Positions 1 through 11,511 of a stretch of 64,000 nucleotides of DNA are shown here, one piece after another. Within the stretch, counting starts at the first letter, position 1. The number at the start of each line of letters is the position of its first letter. The notes beneath the pieces are model-generated. The model ran no database searches, was not told the DNA's origin, and saw nothing but the letters and a program-made list of their open reading frames with translations. A program made the translations under genes and the position numbers. Source of the stretch: an uncultured Pelagibacteraceae bacterium (GTDB lineage: Bacteria > Pseudomonadota > Alphaproteobacteria > Pelagibacterales > Pelagibacteraceae); assembly GCA_902610655.1 (NCBI GenBank), contig CACLWL010000001.1:1-64000 (forward strand). The letters are read 5' to 3'.

Positions 1-275
1 TTATTGGACACTTTCATCGGGAAAGGGGAGGCAACATGCATAATATATTTACATCCCTTTGTAGCCTGATCCCATCCATCTTCTCTTAAGAGATCTAATT
101 CTACAAATGATAGTTTATCTATTGAAGCATATTTACTTATAGTTTCTTTTGTTTGTTCAATTAAATTCTGATTTCTTACTGTTCCTAAAACTTCATATCC
201 TGAATTTAAAAGTTGAATTGCTGTATGTTTAGCTATCCATCCACTTATTCCAGTTAATAATACTTTATTACTCAT
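1..275 (-). CDS. NAD(P)-dependent epimerase / dihydroflavonol-4-reductase-like SDR (N-terminal part, truncated by window edge)
   Basis: Hand translation from CAT at 273-275: MSNKVLLTGISGWIAKHTAIQLLNSGYEVLGTVRN...CKYIMHVASPFPM; Rossmann start and HVASPFP motif of the extended SDR family. Open to the left edge. Start overlaps the trxB stop (TAATG). Confidence 0.75.
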   Translation of the reverse strand, partial: MSNKVLLTGISGWIAKHTAIQLLNSGYEVLGTVRNQNLIEQTKETISKYASIDKLSFVELDLLREDGWDQATKGCKYIMHVASPFPMKVSN

Positions 276-1222
276 TATTTATGTGACAGGTGTTTTTCAG
301 CTTCAAGAGCAGCCATACACCCCATGCCTGCCGCAGTTACAGCTTGTCTAAAAATTTTATCCTTAACATCGCCCGCAGCAAATACACCAGGTACGTTTGT
401 TTCAGTTGAGTCAGATTTGGTAATTAAATATCCTTCCTTATCCATTTCGAGCTGATCTTTAAATAATTGAGTTGCAGGATCATGACCTATTGCAATAAAC
501 AGCCCATCTACTTTTAAATCCTCAATTTTATTAGATTTAACATTTTTTATTTTTATTCCAGTTACATTTTTAGGATCTTTATCACCTATAACGTCCTCAA
601 TTACGCTATCCCAAATAATTTCAATTTTTTTATTTTCCATTAGTTTTTTTTGAAGCATTTTTTCAGCTCTTAGTTCGTTTCTTCTGTGTATTAATTTTAC
701 CTTAGATGCAAATTTTGTGAGAAACATTGCTTCTTCCACGGCTGCATTGCCGCCACCAACAACAGCTACAGTTTTTTCTTTAAAAAAAAAGCCATCACAA
801 GTTGCACATGCCGATACCCCAAAACCTCTGTACTCTTGTTCAGATTTTATATTTAACCATCTAGCTTGAGCTCCAGTAGAGATGATAATTGAGTCAGCTG
901 TAAATTTTTGACCACTCTCTCCTACCGCTTCAAAAGGTTTTGATTTAAGGTTTACCGAAGAGATGTGATCTTCAATCATCTCTGTTCCAACAGCTTTTGC
1001 TTGATCCTTCATTTGATCCATTAGCCAGGGACCCTGTATCACTTCGGCAAAACCTGGATAATTTTCAACATCGGTAGTCGTTGTTAACTGACCGCCAGGT
1101 TCCATCCCGTGAACCAAAACAGGATTTAACATAGCTCTAGCTGCGTATACTGCAGCGGTATAACCTGCGGGGCCAGACCCAATTATTAACACTTTTGTGT
1201 GTTTTGTTGGATATTGATTCAT
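275..1222 (-). CDS. trxB: thioredoxin-disulfide reductase
   Basis: GSGPAGYTAAVYAARA FAD motif, CATCDG redox motif, VGGGNAAVEEA NADPH motif, GVFAAGDV C-terminal motif. Confidence 0.97.
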   Translation of the reverse strand: MNQYPTKHTKVLIIGSGPAGYTAAVYAARAMLNPVLVHGMEPGGQLTTTTDVENYPGFAEVIQGPWLMDQMKDQAKAVGTEMIEDHISSVNLKSKPFEAVGESGQKFTADSIIISTGAQARWLNIKSEQEYRGFGVSACATCDGFFFKEKTVAVVGGGNAAVEEAMFLTKFASKVKLIHRRNELRAEKMLQKKLMENKKIEIIWDSVIEDVIGDKDPKNVTGIKIKNVKSNKIEDLKVDGLFIAIGHDPATQLFKDQLEMDKEGYLITKSDSTETNVPGVFAAGDVKDKIFRQAVTAAGMGCMAALEAEKHLSHK

Positions 1223-1243
1223 ATGAAAGCTATATAATAACTC

Positions 1244-2185
1244 ATGAGTAAATTAAAAGCATTATTATTGACTGAAGGGTTGCATGGGATGATTAGCCAA
1301 GCTGAGGGCTTAGCAAAAGCCCTAGATTCTGATTATATTCACGAGAAAATTGAATTAAATAATTTTTGGAAATTAATTCCTCCTGCTTTAACCCCAGTAA
1401 AAGGTTTTGTTTTTAAAAATAATATTTGTAAAGATTTTGATATTATTATTTCGTGTGGAAGAAAAAGTGTAGTTCCTTCAATTTTTTTAAAAAAAAATTC
1501 AAAAAAAAAAACAATTAATATTCATATTCAAAATCCTAAAATTTCACTTAAAAACTTTGATTTTGTAATAATTCCTGACCATGACGGAATTAGTGGAAGC
1601 AACGTAATTAATACCAAAGGCGCAATACATTACTTAACAAATAAAGAAATTAACGACTCAAAGGATTATCTTTTAAATAAAATAGAAAATAATAAAGATG
1701 TTATTACATTAGTTTTAGGCGGACCAACCAAGGACTATAATTATAGCAAAAATAATATGTTAGATATATTCTCAAAAATAAATAAAAGATTAAAGGAATA
1801 CAATTTACAACTCGTTATTATTCCATCAAATAGAACACCAAAAAAAACTATACAATTGGCTAAAGAATATTTTTCAGAGGGCTGTATAGTAATAGATAAG
1901 GTCGATAAATCTGCTTATCTATCTAGTTTGGCTTTGGCTAAATATATAATCGTAACATGTGACTCAACTTCGATGATATCAGAAGCTGCTTTAACAGGTA
2001 AGCCTTTATATGTGGCAATGATACCCCCTCTTAGAAATGACACAAGGTTTGAGAAGTTTAGAAATTTGTTTGAAAGACTCAACATTATAAAAAAACTAGA
2101 AGACAAATTGGAAACATGGAACTATGAAAAACTAAATGAAGCAGATAGAATAGCTTCAGAAATAAAAAAAAAAATTAACCAATGA
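1244..2185 (+). CDS. mitochondrial fission ELM1-like family protein (COG3660/DUF1022 type)
   Basis: LLLTEGLHGMISQAEGLAKAL N-terminus, VLGGPTKDY and VTCDSTSMISEAALTGKPLY C-terminal motif typical of the ELM1-like family. Confidence 0.75.
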   Translation: MSKLKALLLTEGLHGMISQAEGLAKALDSDYIHEKIELNNFWKLIPPALTPVKGFVFKNNICKDFDIIISCGRKSVVPSIFLKKNSKKKTINIHIQNPKISLKNFDFVIIPDHDGISGSNVINTKGAIHYLTNKEINDSKDYLLNKIENNKDVITLVLGGPTKDYNYSKNNMLDIFSKINKRLKEYNLQLVIIPSNRTPKKTIQLAKEYFSEGCIVIDKVDKSAYLSSLALAKYIIVTCDSTSMISEAALTGKPLYVAMIPPLRNDTRFEKFRNLFERLNIIKKLEDKLETWNYEKLNEADRIASEIKKKINQ

Positions 2186-2844
2186 CTTTTTTAAATTCAA
2201 TTAATAATAAATCACAACAGTTTGAAACACCATTTAAGCATTGGGAATTAAATGAACCATTATCTAAAGAGGCAATTAATGAGATAATAAATGCTGATAT
2301 AGCTAATCCAAATGAACATAAGCTTGAATATGATGGAACAAGAGCGATAGATGGAGGAGAAGGAAAATTTAGAGAAGGAATTACTTCAGGAGGTAAAGCT
2401 CTAAAATTTAGATGTTTTGTTACAAAAGAAAATTCGAAAGATTTTCCCGGTTTAACTAAATTTATTGAGGAACTTAGACAAAAACAAACACACCAAAAAA
2501 TTTCAAATATGGTTGGTAAAGATCTTTCAAATTCATTTGTAAGAGTTGAGGTTATCTGTGATCGTAAAGGTTTTTGGCTTAAACCACATTGTGATATCAA
2601 AGAAAAGTTAATATCTTGCTTACTATTTATTAACAATAAAAATGAAAGTGAAAATCTTGGTACTGACTTTTACGATAGTGATCTTAAAAAGGTGAAAACA
2701 TTACCCTATAAGCATAATTATGGTTATTTTTTTTCTAGTGGACCTAATACTTGGCACGGAATGGAAAAGAAGGAAATTGTAAAAGAAAGAAGATGCTTAC
2801 AAGTAAATTATGTAACCTTTAATACTGATTGGCCAGTTTATTAA
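2182..2844 (+). CDS. 2OG-Fe(II) oxygenase-like protein
   Basis: HxD motif (KPHCDIKEK), distal His (NTWHGM) and downstream Arg ([10 protein letters not shown]) consistent with a double-stranded beta-helix Fe/2OG oxygenase; ATGA overlap with the preceding gene. Confidence 0.6.
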   Translation: MTFLNSINNKSQQFETPFKHWELNEPLSKEAINEIINADIANPNEHKLEYDGTRAIDGGEGKFREGITSGGKALKFRCFVTKENSKDFPGLTKFIEELRQKQTHQKISNMVGKDLSNSFVRVEVICDRKGFWLKPHCDIKEKLISCLLFINNKNESENLGTDFYDSDLKKVKTLPYKHNYGYFFSSGPNTWHGMEKKEIVKERRCLQVNYVTFNTDWPVY

Positions 2845-5800
2845 TTATCTTGTAAAGAATTTACTTCAATTGACTTTTTCTTCAATGAATCAATAGCATT
2901 AATACACGCATGTGCTGTTGACATATTTGTACAGTAAGGAACTTTGTTTACCAATGTTGCTCTTCTTAACGCTTTTGCATCATCAATTCTACTTTCGCTA
3001 TCACCACCACCAGTATTTATTACTAAAGATATTTTATTTCCATTTAGTACATCTACAATATGGGGTTTGCCGCTACTTACTTTATTAATTTTTTTACATT
3101 TCATTCCATTTTTTTTTAGAACTTCAGCTGTGCCTTTAGTTCCACTTAGTGTAAAATTTAATTTTAAAAGTTTTTTTGCTAAATCAATCACTTCAATTTT
3201 ATGCGAATTTTTAACTGATAAGAATGCCATACCTTTTGTTGGTAATGAATTAGAAGCAGCTATTTGGCTTTTTGCATAAGCTAAACCAAAATCCTTATCA
3301 AAGCCCATTACCTCGCCAGTTGATTTCATCTCCGGTCCTAATAGTACATCAACATTTGGAAATTTATTAAAAGGAAATACTGCCTCTTTAACAGCATATG
3401 TTTTGTTTGTTTTATATTTAAGATTATATTTTGACAATTCATCACCAGCCATAACTTTTGAAGCAATTTTCGCTAGTGGTATTCCATTAGCTTTAGATAC
3501 AAAAGGTACGGTTCTGCTAGCTCTAGGGTTGACTTCAATTACAAAAATTTCATCATTTTTAATTGCGAACTGAATATTTAAAAAACCTCTTACCTTTAGG
3601 GATAACGCAAGTTTTTTTGTTTGACGTTTTAACTCTTCTATTAATTTACTCTTAATTGATATTGGCGGCAGACAACATGCAGAGTCACCTGAATGAATTC
3701 CAGCCTCTTCAATATGTTGCATGATCCCAGCAACATAAACTTCATTACCATCTGAAATAGCATCTACATCTACTTCCATTGCATTATCAATAAACTTATC
3801 AATCAAAATTGGGTTTTTCTCAGAAGCCTTAAATGCTTCACTAATAAAATTTTTTAATTGTTGTTTTTTGTATACAATTTCCATTGCTCTACCTCCTAAT
3901 ACATAAGAAGGTCTAACAACTACCGGTAGTCCAATTTTTTCTGATATTTTGATTGCATCTTTTTGTTTAAAAGCTATGGCACTATCAGCTTGATTAAGTT
4001 TTAATTTAATTAGCAGTTTTCTAAATCTATCTCTATCTTCGGCTAAATCCATTGAAGTATACTGTGTTCCCAATATTGGTAAAGAATTTTCATGAAGAAA
4101 TTTTGCAAGTTTAATTGGCGTTTGTCCGCCAAATTGTGTAATAATACCAATTAAATTTCCTTTTGATTTTTCTTTTAAAATAATGTTGTAAACATACTCT
4201 TCTATAAGAGGTTCAAAGTATAACCTATCGCTAGTATCATAATCAGTTGATACTGTTTCAGGATTGCAGTTGACCATAATTGTTTCAAAACCTGCTTCCT
4301 TTAGAGCATAACTTGCTTGACAGCAACAATAATCAAATTCAATACCTTGACCAATTCTGTTAGGTCCTCCACCCAAAATAATAATTTTATTTTTTTCAGA
4401 TGGATTTGCTTCACATTCTGAGTTGATTGTAAAATTTCTTTGATAAGTAGAATACATATATGGAGTAAATGACTTAAATTCAGCTGCGCATGTATCAACT
4501 TTTTTAAATACTGGAAAAATCTTTAAAGCCTCTCTTTTTCTTCTAACTATTTTTTCTTCAGTATTTGCTAATTGGGCTAATTTTTTGTCTGAAAATCCTA
4601 TGGATTTAACTCTATTAAATTCAATAAAGTTTTTAGGAATACCTTTAGATTTTATGATTTTTTCAGTATCTATAATTTCTTTTATTTGTTCGATAAACCA
4701 TGGATCAATACCAGACAATTTATGTATTTTGCTTATAGAGAACTTTTTTCTAATTGCTTCTGCAACTAAAAGAATTCGATTTGGTATATTAATTTTTAAT
4801 TTTTTTTCTATGAGTTTTTTATCATAATTAAAAATTTGATCTAATCCAGATAGGCCAATTTCCAAAGAATTGAGAGCTTTTTGAAAGGACTCCTTGAAAT
4901 TTCTTCCGATTGACATTGCCTCTCCAACCGATTTCATTGATGTGCCTAATATAGCTGGTGATTGAGAAAATTTTTCAAATGTAAATCTTGGTATCTTAGT
5001 TACAACATAATCGATTGTTGGTTCAAATGATGCTGGAGTTATTTTTGTAATTTCATTTTTTAATTCATCTAATGTATAACCTATAGCCAGTTTTGCAGCC
5101 ACTTTTGCAATTGGAAAACCAGTTGCTTTTGAAGCAAGCGCGGATGATCTAGAAACTCTTGGGTTCATTTCTATGATAACCATACGACCATTTTTTGGAT
5201 TAATTGCAAATTGTACATTTGATCCACCTGTTTCAACACCAATCTTCCTTAAGCATTCAATCGAGGCATTTCTCATTACCTGATATTCTTTATCTGTAAG
5301 TGTAAGTGCTGGAGCCACTGTGATTGAGTCACCAGTATGAATTCCCATGGGATCAACATTTTCTATTGAGCATATAATTATACAATTATCATTTTTATCT
5401 CTAACAACTTCCATTTCGTATTCCTTCCAACCCTCTAAACATTCCTCAATTAAAACCTGAGAAACAGGAGACTCATGAAGTCCATTATTGACAATTTTAA
5501 AAAATTCTTTTTTATTTTTTGCTATTCCTCCGCCTAAACCGCCCAATGTAAAGGCAGGTCTTATAATCGCTGGCAAACCAATACTTCGAAGAGCACTTTC
5601 AGCATCTTTATTATGATTAACAATTTTAGATTTTGGCAAATCCAAACCTATTTCAGACATGTTTTTTCTAAATTTTTTTCTATCCTCTGCATTTTCGATT
5701 GCATTAGAATTTGCCCCTATAAGTTCGATTTTATATTTCTTAAGCACCCCTTTCCTTTTAGCTTCCATAGCTAAATTTAAGGCAGTTTGACCTCCCATTG

Positions 5801-6065
5801 TTGGCAATATTGCATTAGGCTTTTCTTTTTTTAAAATTTTTTCAAGAATTTTTAATGTTATCGGTTCAATATAGGTTTTATCCGCAATATCTGGATCAGT
5901 CATTATGGTTGCTGGATTAGAGTTTAGAAGTATTACTTTATACCCCTCATCCTTAAGAGCTTTACAGGCCTGAGTTCCAGAATAATCAAATTCACAAGCT
6001 TGCCCAATTATTATTGGCCCAGCACCAACTACAAGTATTTTTTTAATGTCTTTTCTTTTTGGCAT
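2841..6065 (-). CDS. carB: carbamoyl-phosphate synthase large subunit
   Basis: 1074 aa, two ATP-grasp halves ([42 protein letters not shown]), [17 protein letters not shown]. Confidence 0.98.
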   Translation of the reverse strand: MPKRKDIKKILVVGAGPIIIGQACEFDYSGTQACKALKDEGYKVILLNSNPATIMTDPDIADKTYIEPITLKILEKILKKEKPNAILPTMGGQTALNLAMEAKRKGVLKKYKIELIGANSNAIENAEDRKKFRKNMSEIGLDLPKSKIVNHNKDAESALRSIGLPAIIRPAFTLGGLGGGIAKNKKEFFKIVNNGLHESPVSQVLIEECLEGWKEYEMEVVRDKNDNCIIICSIENVDPMGIHTGDSITVAPALTLTDKEYQVMRNASIECLRKIGVETGGSNVQFAINPKNGRMVIIEMNPRVSRSSALASKATGFPIAKVAAKLAIGYTLDELKNEITKITPASFEPTIDYVVTKIPRFTFEKFSQSPAILGTSMKSVGEAMSIGRNFKESFQKALNSLEIGLSGLDQIFNYDKKLIEKKLKINIPNRILLVAEAIRKKFSISKIHKLSGIDPWFIEQIKEIIDTEKIIKSKGIPKNFIEFNRVKSIGFSDKKLAQLANTEEKIVRRKREALKIFPVFKKVDTCAAEFKSFTPYMYSTYQRNFTINSECEANPSEKNKIIILGGGPNRIGQGIEFDYCCCQASYALKEAGFETIMVNCNPETVSTDYDTSDRLYFEPLIEEYVYNIILKEKSKGNLIGIITQFGGQTPIKLAKFLHENSLPILGTQYTSMDLAEDRDRFRKLLIKLKLNQADSAIAFKQKDAIKISEKIGLPVVVRPSYVLGGRAMEIVYKKQQLKNFISEAFKASEKNPILIDKFIDNAMEVDVDAISDGNEVYVAGIMQHIEEAGIHSGDSACCLPPISIKSKLIEELKRQTKKLALSLKVRGFLNIQFAIKNDEIFVIEVNPRASRTVPFVSKANGIPLAKIASKVMAGDELSKYNLKYKTNKTYAVKEAVFPFNKFPNVDVLLGPEMKSTGEVMGFDKDFGLAYAKSQIAASNSLPTKGMAFLSVKNSHKIEVIDLAKKLLKLNFTLSGTKGTAEVLKKNGMKCKKINKVSSGKPHIVDVLNGNKISLVINTGGGDSESRIDDAKALRRATLVNKVPYCTNMSTAHACINAIDSLKKKSIEVNSLQDN

Positions 6066-7236
6066 GCTTTTTTATTTCTTTTATAAACTGGTCAAATAAA
6101 TATTGGCTATCTTGAGGTCCTGGATTTGCTTCGGGATGATACTGAACAGAAAATGCTGGCTTATTTTTTAATCTTATTCCCTCAATTGAGCCATCAAATA
6201 AAGATTTATGAGTAATAATTACATTTTTAGGTAAGCTTTCTTTTATTACTTCAAAGCCATGATTTTGACTGGTGATTTCAACTTTATCCGTTACAAGATT
6301 TTTAACGGGATGGTTTGCCCCTCTATGACCAAGCTTCATTTTTTTTGTCTTAGCATTAAGTGCTAATGCCAAAAGTTGATGGCCTAGGCAAATACCAAAT
6401 ATAGGTACATTTAAGTTTATAAGTTCTTTAATTATTTTGACCGCATACTTTCCAGTGGCAGCGGGATCTCCTGGACCGTTAGACAAAAATACTCCATCAG
6501 GTTTTAAATTAATTATATCATTTGCACTTGTATCGCATGGCACAACAACAATTTTACAATTATGATTTGAAAAGTATCTTAATATATTTTTTTTTATCCC
6601 GTAATCGATTGCAATTATATTAAGATTTTTTTTCTTATTTTTTTGAAATCCAGTTTCTTTTTTCCAAGTTTTAAAATTACTCCAATTATATTTGGACTTT
6701 GTTGAAACATTTTTTGCAAGGTCTAAACCATTTAAACCATGCCACCTTTTAGATTTATTAAGAAGTTTTTTTATGTTTAGTTTACCACTTTTATTTATTT
6801 CAATAGTCCCCTTTGGAGCACCATTGTCTCTAATAAAATTTGTTAAACTTCTGGTGTCAATACCAGTTAGACCAACAATTTTGTGTTTTTTAAGCCACGA
6901 ATCTAAGTTTTTAAGAGCCCTGTAATTTGAAGGACTTGTTATTTCAGCATTAAATATTACACCTTTTGTCCATATTTTATCAGACTCGTGATCTTCCTCA
7001 TTAGTTCCAACGTTACCTATATGAGGAAATGTAAAATTTATTATTTGTCCTGAGTAGGACGGATCAGAGATTATTTCTTGATAACCTGTTATCGAGGTAT
7101 TGAAACAAACTTCTCCAGTGGCAACTCCATCATACCCAAGCCCAATTCCTCGAAATACTTGTCCATTTTCAAGAATTAAAATACCTGATGAAAAATTTAG
7201 TTTTTTATTTGAGAAGGTTTTTTGTTTTTTTTTCAA
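6043..7236 (-). CDS. carA: carbamoyl-phosphate synthase small subunit
   Basis: Class I glutamine amidotransferase motif [28 protein letters not shown]; adjacent to carB. Confidence 0.98.
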   Translation of the reverse strand: MKKKQKTFSNKKLNFSSGILILENGQVFRGIGLGYDGVATGEVCFNTSITGYQEIISDPSYSGQIINFTFPHIGNVGTNEEDHESDKIWTKGVIFNAEITSPSNYRALKNLDSWLKKHKIVGLTGIDTRSLTNFIRDNGAPKGTIEINKSGKLNIKKLLNKSKRWHGLNGLDLAKNVSTKSKYNWSNFKTWKKETGFQKNKKKNLNIIAIDYGIKKNILRYFSNHNCKIVVVPCDTSANDIINLKPDGVFLSNGPGDPAATGKYAVKIIKELINLNVPIFGICLGHQLLALALNAKTKKMKLGHRGANHPVKNLVTDKVEITSQNHGFEVIKESLPKNVIITHKSLFDGSIEGIRLKNKPAFSVQYHPEANPGPQDSQYLFDQFIKEIKKHAKKKRH

Positions 7237-7352
7237 TTACAACTCATGAGTTAAAGGTTAATACAATAAAACCTATTTTTCCGCAACAGATGTAATATAT
7301 TTTTTTTAAAATACAATTTTTTCTTTAAAAGAATTTGTATAAGATAAATTTT

Positions 7353-7817
7353 ATGTCACTAAAATCAAAAATAGAAATTGATTATCAAAGTTCTTTAAAA
7401 TCTAAAGATAAATCAAAAATATCAACTTATAGGTTAATTCTGTCATCAATTAAAGATTTAGAAATTCTAAATAGAGCTGGCCCACAAAAAAAAGAAACAG
7501 ATGATGATGATATAAAGCAATTAATTAAGAAAATGATCAAACAACGCAACGAATCAATTTCAATATATAAACAAAATAATAGAAAAGATCTGTTAGCGGT
7601 AGAGGAAAATGAGGTAGCTATTTTATCAACATACCTTCCAAAGCAATTAGGAGAAGATGAAACGAAAAATATATGTCAAAAGATAGTGGCTGATACAAAT
7701 TCACAAAGTATTAAGGATATGGGAAAAGTGATGGGAGTTTTAAAAAAAAATTATTCTGACAATATAGATTTCTCAAAAGCTGGAGCAATTTTAAAAGATA
7801 TTTTAAATAATAAATGA
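7353..7817 (+). CDS. GatB/YqeY domain-containing protein
   Basis: YRLILSSIKDLEI, KKMIKQRNESI, YLPKQL, MGKVMGVLKK motifs. ORF track starts at an upstream TTG (7335); ATG at 7353 looks more likely. Confidence 0.9.
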   Translation: MSLKSKIEIDYQSSLKSKDKSKISTYRLILSSIKDLEILNRAGPQKKETDDDDIKQLIKKMIKQRNESISIYKQNNRKDLLAVEENEVAILSTYLPKQLGEDETKNICQKIVADTNSQSIKDMGKVMGVLKKNYSDNIDFSKAGAILKDILNNK

Positions 7818-9586
7818 AATACCCTAAAGAATATTTAGATGAAATTAAAACTAGGCTTAAAGTTTCTAGCGTTGTATCAAAATATGTGCAACTGAAGAGA
7901 AGAGGTAAAGAATTTGTAGGACTTTCACCTTTTAAAAATGAAAAAACTCCCTCGTTTACGGTAAATGATGAAAAAGGTTTTTTTCATTGTTTTAGCACAG
8001 CAGAACATGGAAATATTTTTGATTTTTTAATGAAAACACAAAATTTAAAATTTGGAGAGTCAGTTAAAACGTTAGCACTCCAAGCTGGAATGAGGCCATA
8101 TACTTTTTCTAAAGCAGATGAAGAAAGAGAAAAAGCTTGGAAAGAATATATGAGTATATATTCTGAATATGTTGATTTTTTTCATTCTGAATTGTTAAAT
8201 AATTCAGAGATAAAAAGTAGTCTAGATTATCTTCGAAATAGAAAATTAAGTTTAGATGTAATAAAACGTTTCAAGATAGGATATGTTAGAAAAAATTTTA
8301 ATATATTTGAAAATTTACAAAAAAAATTTAGTAAAAAAGCAATAAAAGAATGTGGAATTTTTTACTTTGATGAAAAAAAAAATTCATTTGTAGATCGATT
8401 TAGAGATAGAATTATTTTCCCAATAAACAATATATCTGGTTTTCCTATTGCAATAGGGGGTAGGATAATTCAAAAAAATTCTTTTTTTGCCAAATATATA
8501 AACTCACCTGAGACTCAGTTTTTTAAAAAAGGAAATAATCTTTACAATATTGATAGAGCAAGAAGATTATCTAATACCCTTGATCAAATCTTTTTAGTTG
8601 AGGGTTATATGGATGTGATAGGACTTAACAATCGTGGAATAGAAAATTGCGTTGCAAACCTAGGTACAGCTTTGACAGAAAAGCAAATACTAATACTTAA
8701 TCAATTTTTTAACGAAATTGTAATTTGTTTTGATGGTGATGAAAGCGGATATAAGGCTGCTGTAAGAGCCGCAGAAAATTCTATAAAAGAATTACAACCA
8801 GAGAAGCAAATTTCTTTTTTATTTCTTCCTGAAGGGGAGGATCCAGATACTTTTATTAGTAAAAATGGAAAAGAAAACTTTATAAAATATTATGAAACAA
8901 ATAAAATTCTTATTCATGAATTCTTGTTTGAAAATTTGAAAAAACAATCAAACAATTCTCCTACATCACTTGCTGTATTAGAAAAAAAACTACGGTGGCT
9001 AAGCAATTCAATTAAAGATCCATATATAAAAAAATATGTTTTAGATTTTTTCCTTGGAAAAATTTCAGCATTAACTCCAAACTTGAGCAAAGGTAAACAA
9101 TTTGCCATTAAGCACGTGGCATCTTTAAGCGAAACCAAAAAAATTTACAATGAATCAATTTCAATTACAAAAGAGCAATTGCAAGAGTATTCCATGCTTT
9201 ACTTAATAATTAATAATTTCGATTTTTTTAAAAAAAATATTACGATATTAAATAATATTGACTTTATAACAAACGAAGGAGTTCAAGTGTTTCCAAAGTT
9301 ATTTGAATTGGTGAAATCTAAAGATGAAATTAACCCAAATATGCTGCCATTAGAAAATAATCTGTTAAAAAAAATAAATAAATTTGCATCGGTAAAGCAT
9401 ATTTCAAAAAATATTCAAAGAGATGAAAATAAACTAAAAGAAATATTCCTTGAAATGAAAAAAGATTTGAAAAACTTATTTTTAGATAGACAAATATCTG
9501 AGTTAGAATCGAAGTTTTCTTCTGATATGGACCAATCTACTCTCAATGAGATAATTGAATTAAAAAAATTGCAAAATAACAACTAA
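7814..9586 (+). CDS. dnaG: DNA primase
   Basis: PFKNEKTPSFTVNDEKGFFHCF N-terminal domain, VEGYMDVIGL and VICFDGDESGYKAA TOPRIM motifs; located upstream of rpoD. Confidence 0.97.
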   Translation: MKYPKEYLDEIKTRLKVSSVVSKYVQLKRRGKEFVGLSPFKNEKTPSFTVNDEKGFFHCFSTAEHGNIFDFLMKTQNLKFGESVKTLALQAGMRPYTFSKADEEREKAWKEYMSIYSEYVDFFHSELLNNSEIKSSLDYLRNRKLSLDVIKRFKIGYVRKNFNIFENLQKKFSKKAIKECGIFYFDEKKNSFVDRFRDRIIFPINNISGFPIAIGGRIIQKNSFFAKYINSPETQFFKKGNNLYNIDRARRLSNTLDQIFLVEGYMDVIGLNNRGIENCVANLGTALTEKQILILNQFFNEIVICFDGDESGYKAAVRAAENSIKELQPEKQISFLFLPEGEDPDTFISKNGKENFIKYYETNKILIHEFLFENLKKQSNNSPTSLAVLEKKLRWLSNSIKDPYIKKYVLDFFLGKISALTPNLSKGKQFAIKHVASLSETKKIYNESISITKEQLQEYSMLYLIINNFDFFKKNITILNNIDFITNEGVQVFPKLFELVKSKDEINPNMLPLENNLLKKINKFASVKHISKNIQRDENKLKEIFLEMKKDLKNLFLDRQISELESKFSSDMDQSTLNEIIELKKLQNNN

Positions 9587-9653
9587 TTACTGTAATTTTT
9601 GAATGGATTTTTTTGAAATAGTCATTATATAGAGATTTCTAATATTTTTTACC

Positions 9654-11489
9654 ATGGAAAGAATTATAACAAAATCATTTGCGAGATTAATGGGTCGTGG
9701 CATCCATAGGGGTTTTATAACTCACGAAGAGCTTAATAAATCTTTAGGTAAAAGAAATCTTTCAAAAGATAATTTAGGCCAAGCTTTTCTTCATATTCTA
9801 GATGAAAAAATTTCATTAGTTGAAAAAAAGTCAGACTTTAAAGTTCTTAAAAAAAGAGATGGTCAAAATAAAGATGAGGGCAAATCAGTAGAAAAAAGTG
9901 ATGATCCAATCAGAATGTATCTGAGAGAAATGGGTGGTGTTGAACTACTCTCTCGGGAAGGAGAGATTGCCATTGCAAAAAGGATTGAAGCCGGAAAAGA
10001 TGTCATGCTGAATGCTTTGTCACAAAGCCCAATTACAGCACAACAGTTTTTTGATTGGAATGAAAAACTACTTAATAATGAGATCCTAGTTAGAGAAATA
10101 ATTGATATTGATACAAACTATATGGAAGAAGAAAATGCCTCTGGTACAAACAAAAAAGATGAAGCAGCAGATAAAAAGGATACTTCTGAAAAGTCAGAAA
10201 TCACAAGTGAAGAAGAAGACGAATTTAATCCAACATTAGCTGCTATGGAAACTGAAATAAAGCCGAAAGTATTAAAAACTATTAATAACCTGACAAAAGA
10301 ATACAATAAATTAATTAAATATCAAAAAGAGAGATTAGATTGTGTTTTAAAATCAAATGAATTCTCGAACTCGAAAGAAAAAAACTATAAAAAGATTGTT
10401 GAAAATATTTTAAAAGATATAAAATCTTTACAATTATCCCCCTCAGTTTTAGAAGAGCTTGTACAAAAACATCACACCGAAAATAAAAAAATTATTTCGC
10501 TTGAAGGTAATCTTTTAAGGCTTGCAGTAGATCATAAAATTTCAAGAAATGAATTTTTAAAATTTTATGTAGGAAATGAAATTAATCCAAATTTAAAAGC
10601 TTTTTTAGATACTAATTCTACTTGGAAACAGTTTTTTCAAAAAAATAAGGATGAATTTAAAAATATAAGAGATAGGCTTGTTGAAACAAGTAATAGGTTA
10701 GGAATTTCAGTAACAGAATTTAAAAAACTTTTAAGCAGAATTCAAAAAGGTGAAAAAGAATCAAGAATCGCAAAAAAAGAAATGGTTGAAGCTAATCTAA
10801 GACTTGTCATATCAATTGCAAAAAAATATACAAATAGAGGACTGCAGTTCCTAGATTTAATTCAAGAAGGTAACATTGGTTTAATGAAAGCCGTTGATAA
10901 ATTCGAGTATAGAAGAGGATATAAATTCTCAACTTATGCAACATGGTGGATTAGACAAGCAATCACTAGATCAATTGCAGATCAGGCAAGAACTATAAGA
11001 ATACCGGTCCACATGATTGAAACCATTAATAAAATAGTAAGGACTCAACGATTAATATTGAGTGAATTTGGCAGAGAGGCAACACCTGAAGAGTTGGCAA
11101 AAAAATTACGTATGCCACTTGAAAAAGTAAGAAAAGTTTTAAAAATTTCTAAAGAACCGGTTTCATTAGAAAAACCTGTAGGAGATGAAGAAGATAGTAG
11201 TCTAGGAGATTTTATTGAAGATACAAAAGCTTTAGCTCCCTTAGAACAAGCAATTAAGTCCAACTTAAGTGAGGCAACAACAAAAATTTTATCTACGCTT
11301 ACACCTAGGGAGGAGAGAGTATTAAGAATGAGATTTGGAGTAGGAATGAACACTGACCATACTCTCGAAGAGGTTGGTTTGCAATTTTCAGTTACAAGAG
11401 AAAGAATTAGGCAGATAGAAGCCAAGGCGCTTAGAAAATTAAAACATCCAAGTAGATCAAAACAATTAAAGAGTTTCCTTGAGAGTTAA
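9654..11489 (+). CDS. rpoD: RNA polymerase sigma factor RpoD (sigma-70)
   Basis: [11 protein letters not shown] (1.2), [75 protein letters not shown]-terminal [20 protein letters not shown]. Confidence 0.98.
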   Translation: MERIITKSFARLMGRGIHRGFITHEELNKSLGKRNLSKDNLGQAFLHILDEKISLVEKKSDFKVLKKRDGQNKDEGKSVEKSDDPIRMYLREMGGVELLSREGEIAIAKRIEAGKDVMLNALSQSPITAQQFFDWNEKLLNNEILVREIIDIDTNYMEEENASGTNKKDEAADKKDTSEKSEITSEEEDEFNPTLAAMETEIKPKVLKTINNLTKEYNKLIKYQKERLDCVLKSNEFSNSKEKNYKKIVENILKDIKSLQLSPSVLEELVQKHHTENKKIISLEGNLLRLAVDHKISRNEFLKFYVGNEINPNLKAFLDTNSTWKQFFQKNKDEFKNIRDRLVETSNRLGISVTEFKKLLSRIQKGEKESRIAKKEMVEANLRLVISIAKKYTNRGLQFLDLIQEGNIGLMKAVDKFEYRRGYKFSTYATWWIRQAITRSIADQARTIRIPVHMIETINKIVRTQRLILSEFGREATPEELAKKLRMPLEKVRKVLKISKEPVSLEKPVGDEEDSSLGDFIEDTKALAPLEQAIKSNLSEATTKILSTLTPREERVLRMRFGVGMNTDHTLEEVGLQFSVTRERIRQIEAKALRKLKHPSRSKQLKSFLES

Positions 11490-11511
11490 TCTAGATTAAT
11501 ATTTTGCTCTA

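Noticed and set aside
1486-1511. Long A homopolymers (A9-A11) within the ELM1-like gene and many similar runs elsewhere
   Set aside because: Lysine-codon runs are expected at this base composition and reading frames stay open; no sign of programmed frameshifting.
2175-2636. 153-aa minus-strand ORF antisense to the oxygenase gene
   Set aside because: Shadow ORF of an A+T-rich coding strand; Ser/Leu/Phe-rich low-complexity translation without family motifs.
11045-11425. 126-aa ORF antisense to rpoD
   Set aside because: Fully inside a conserved rpoD coding region; no motifs.
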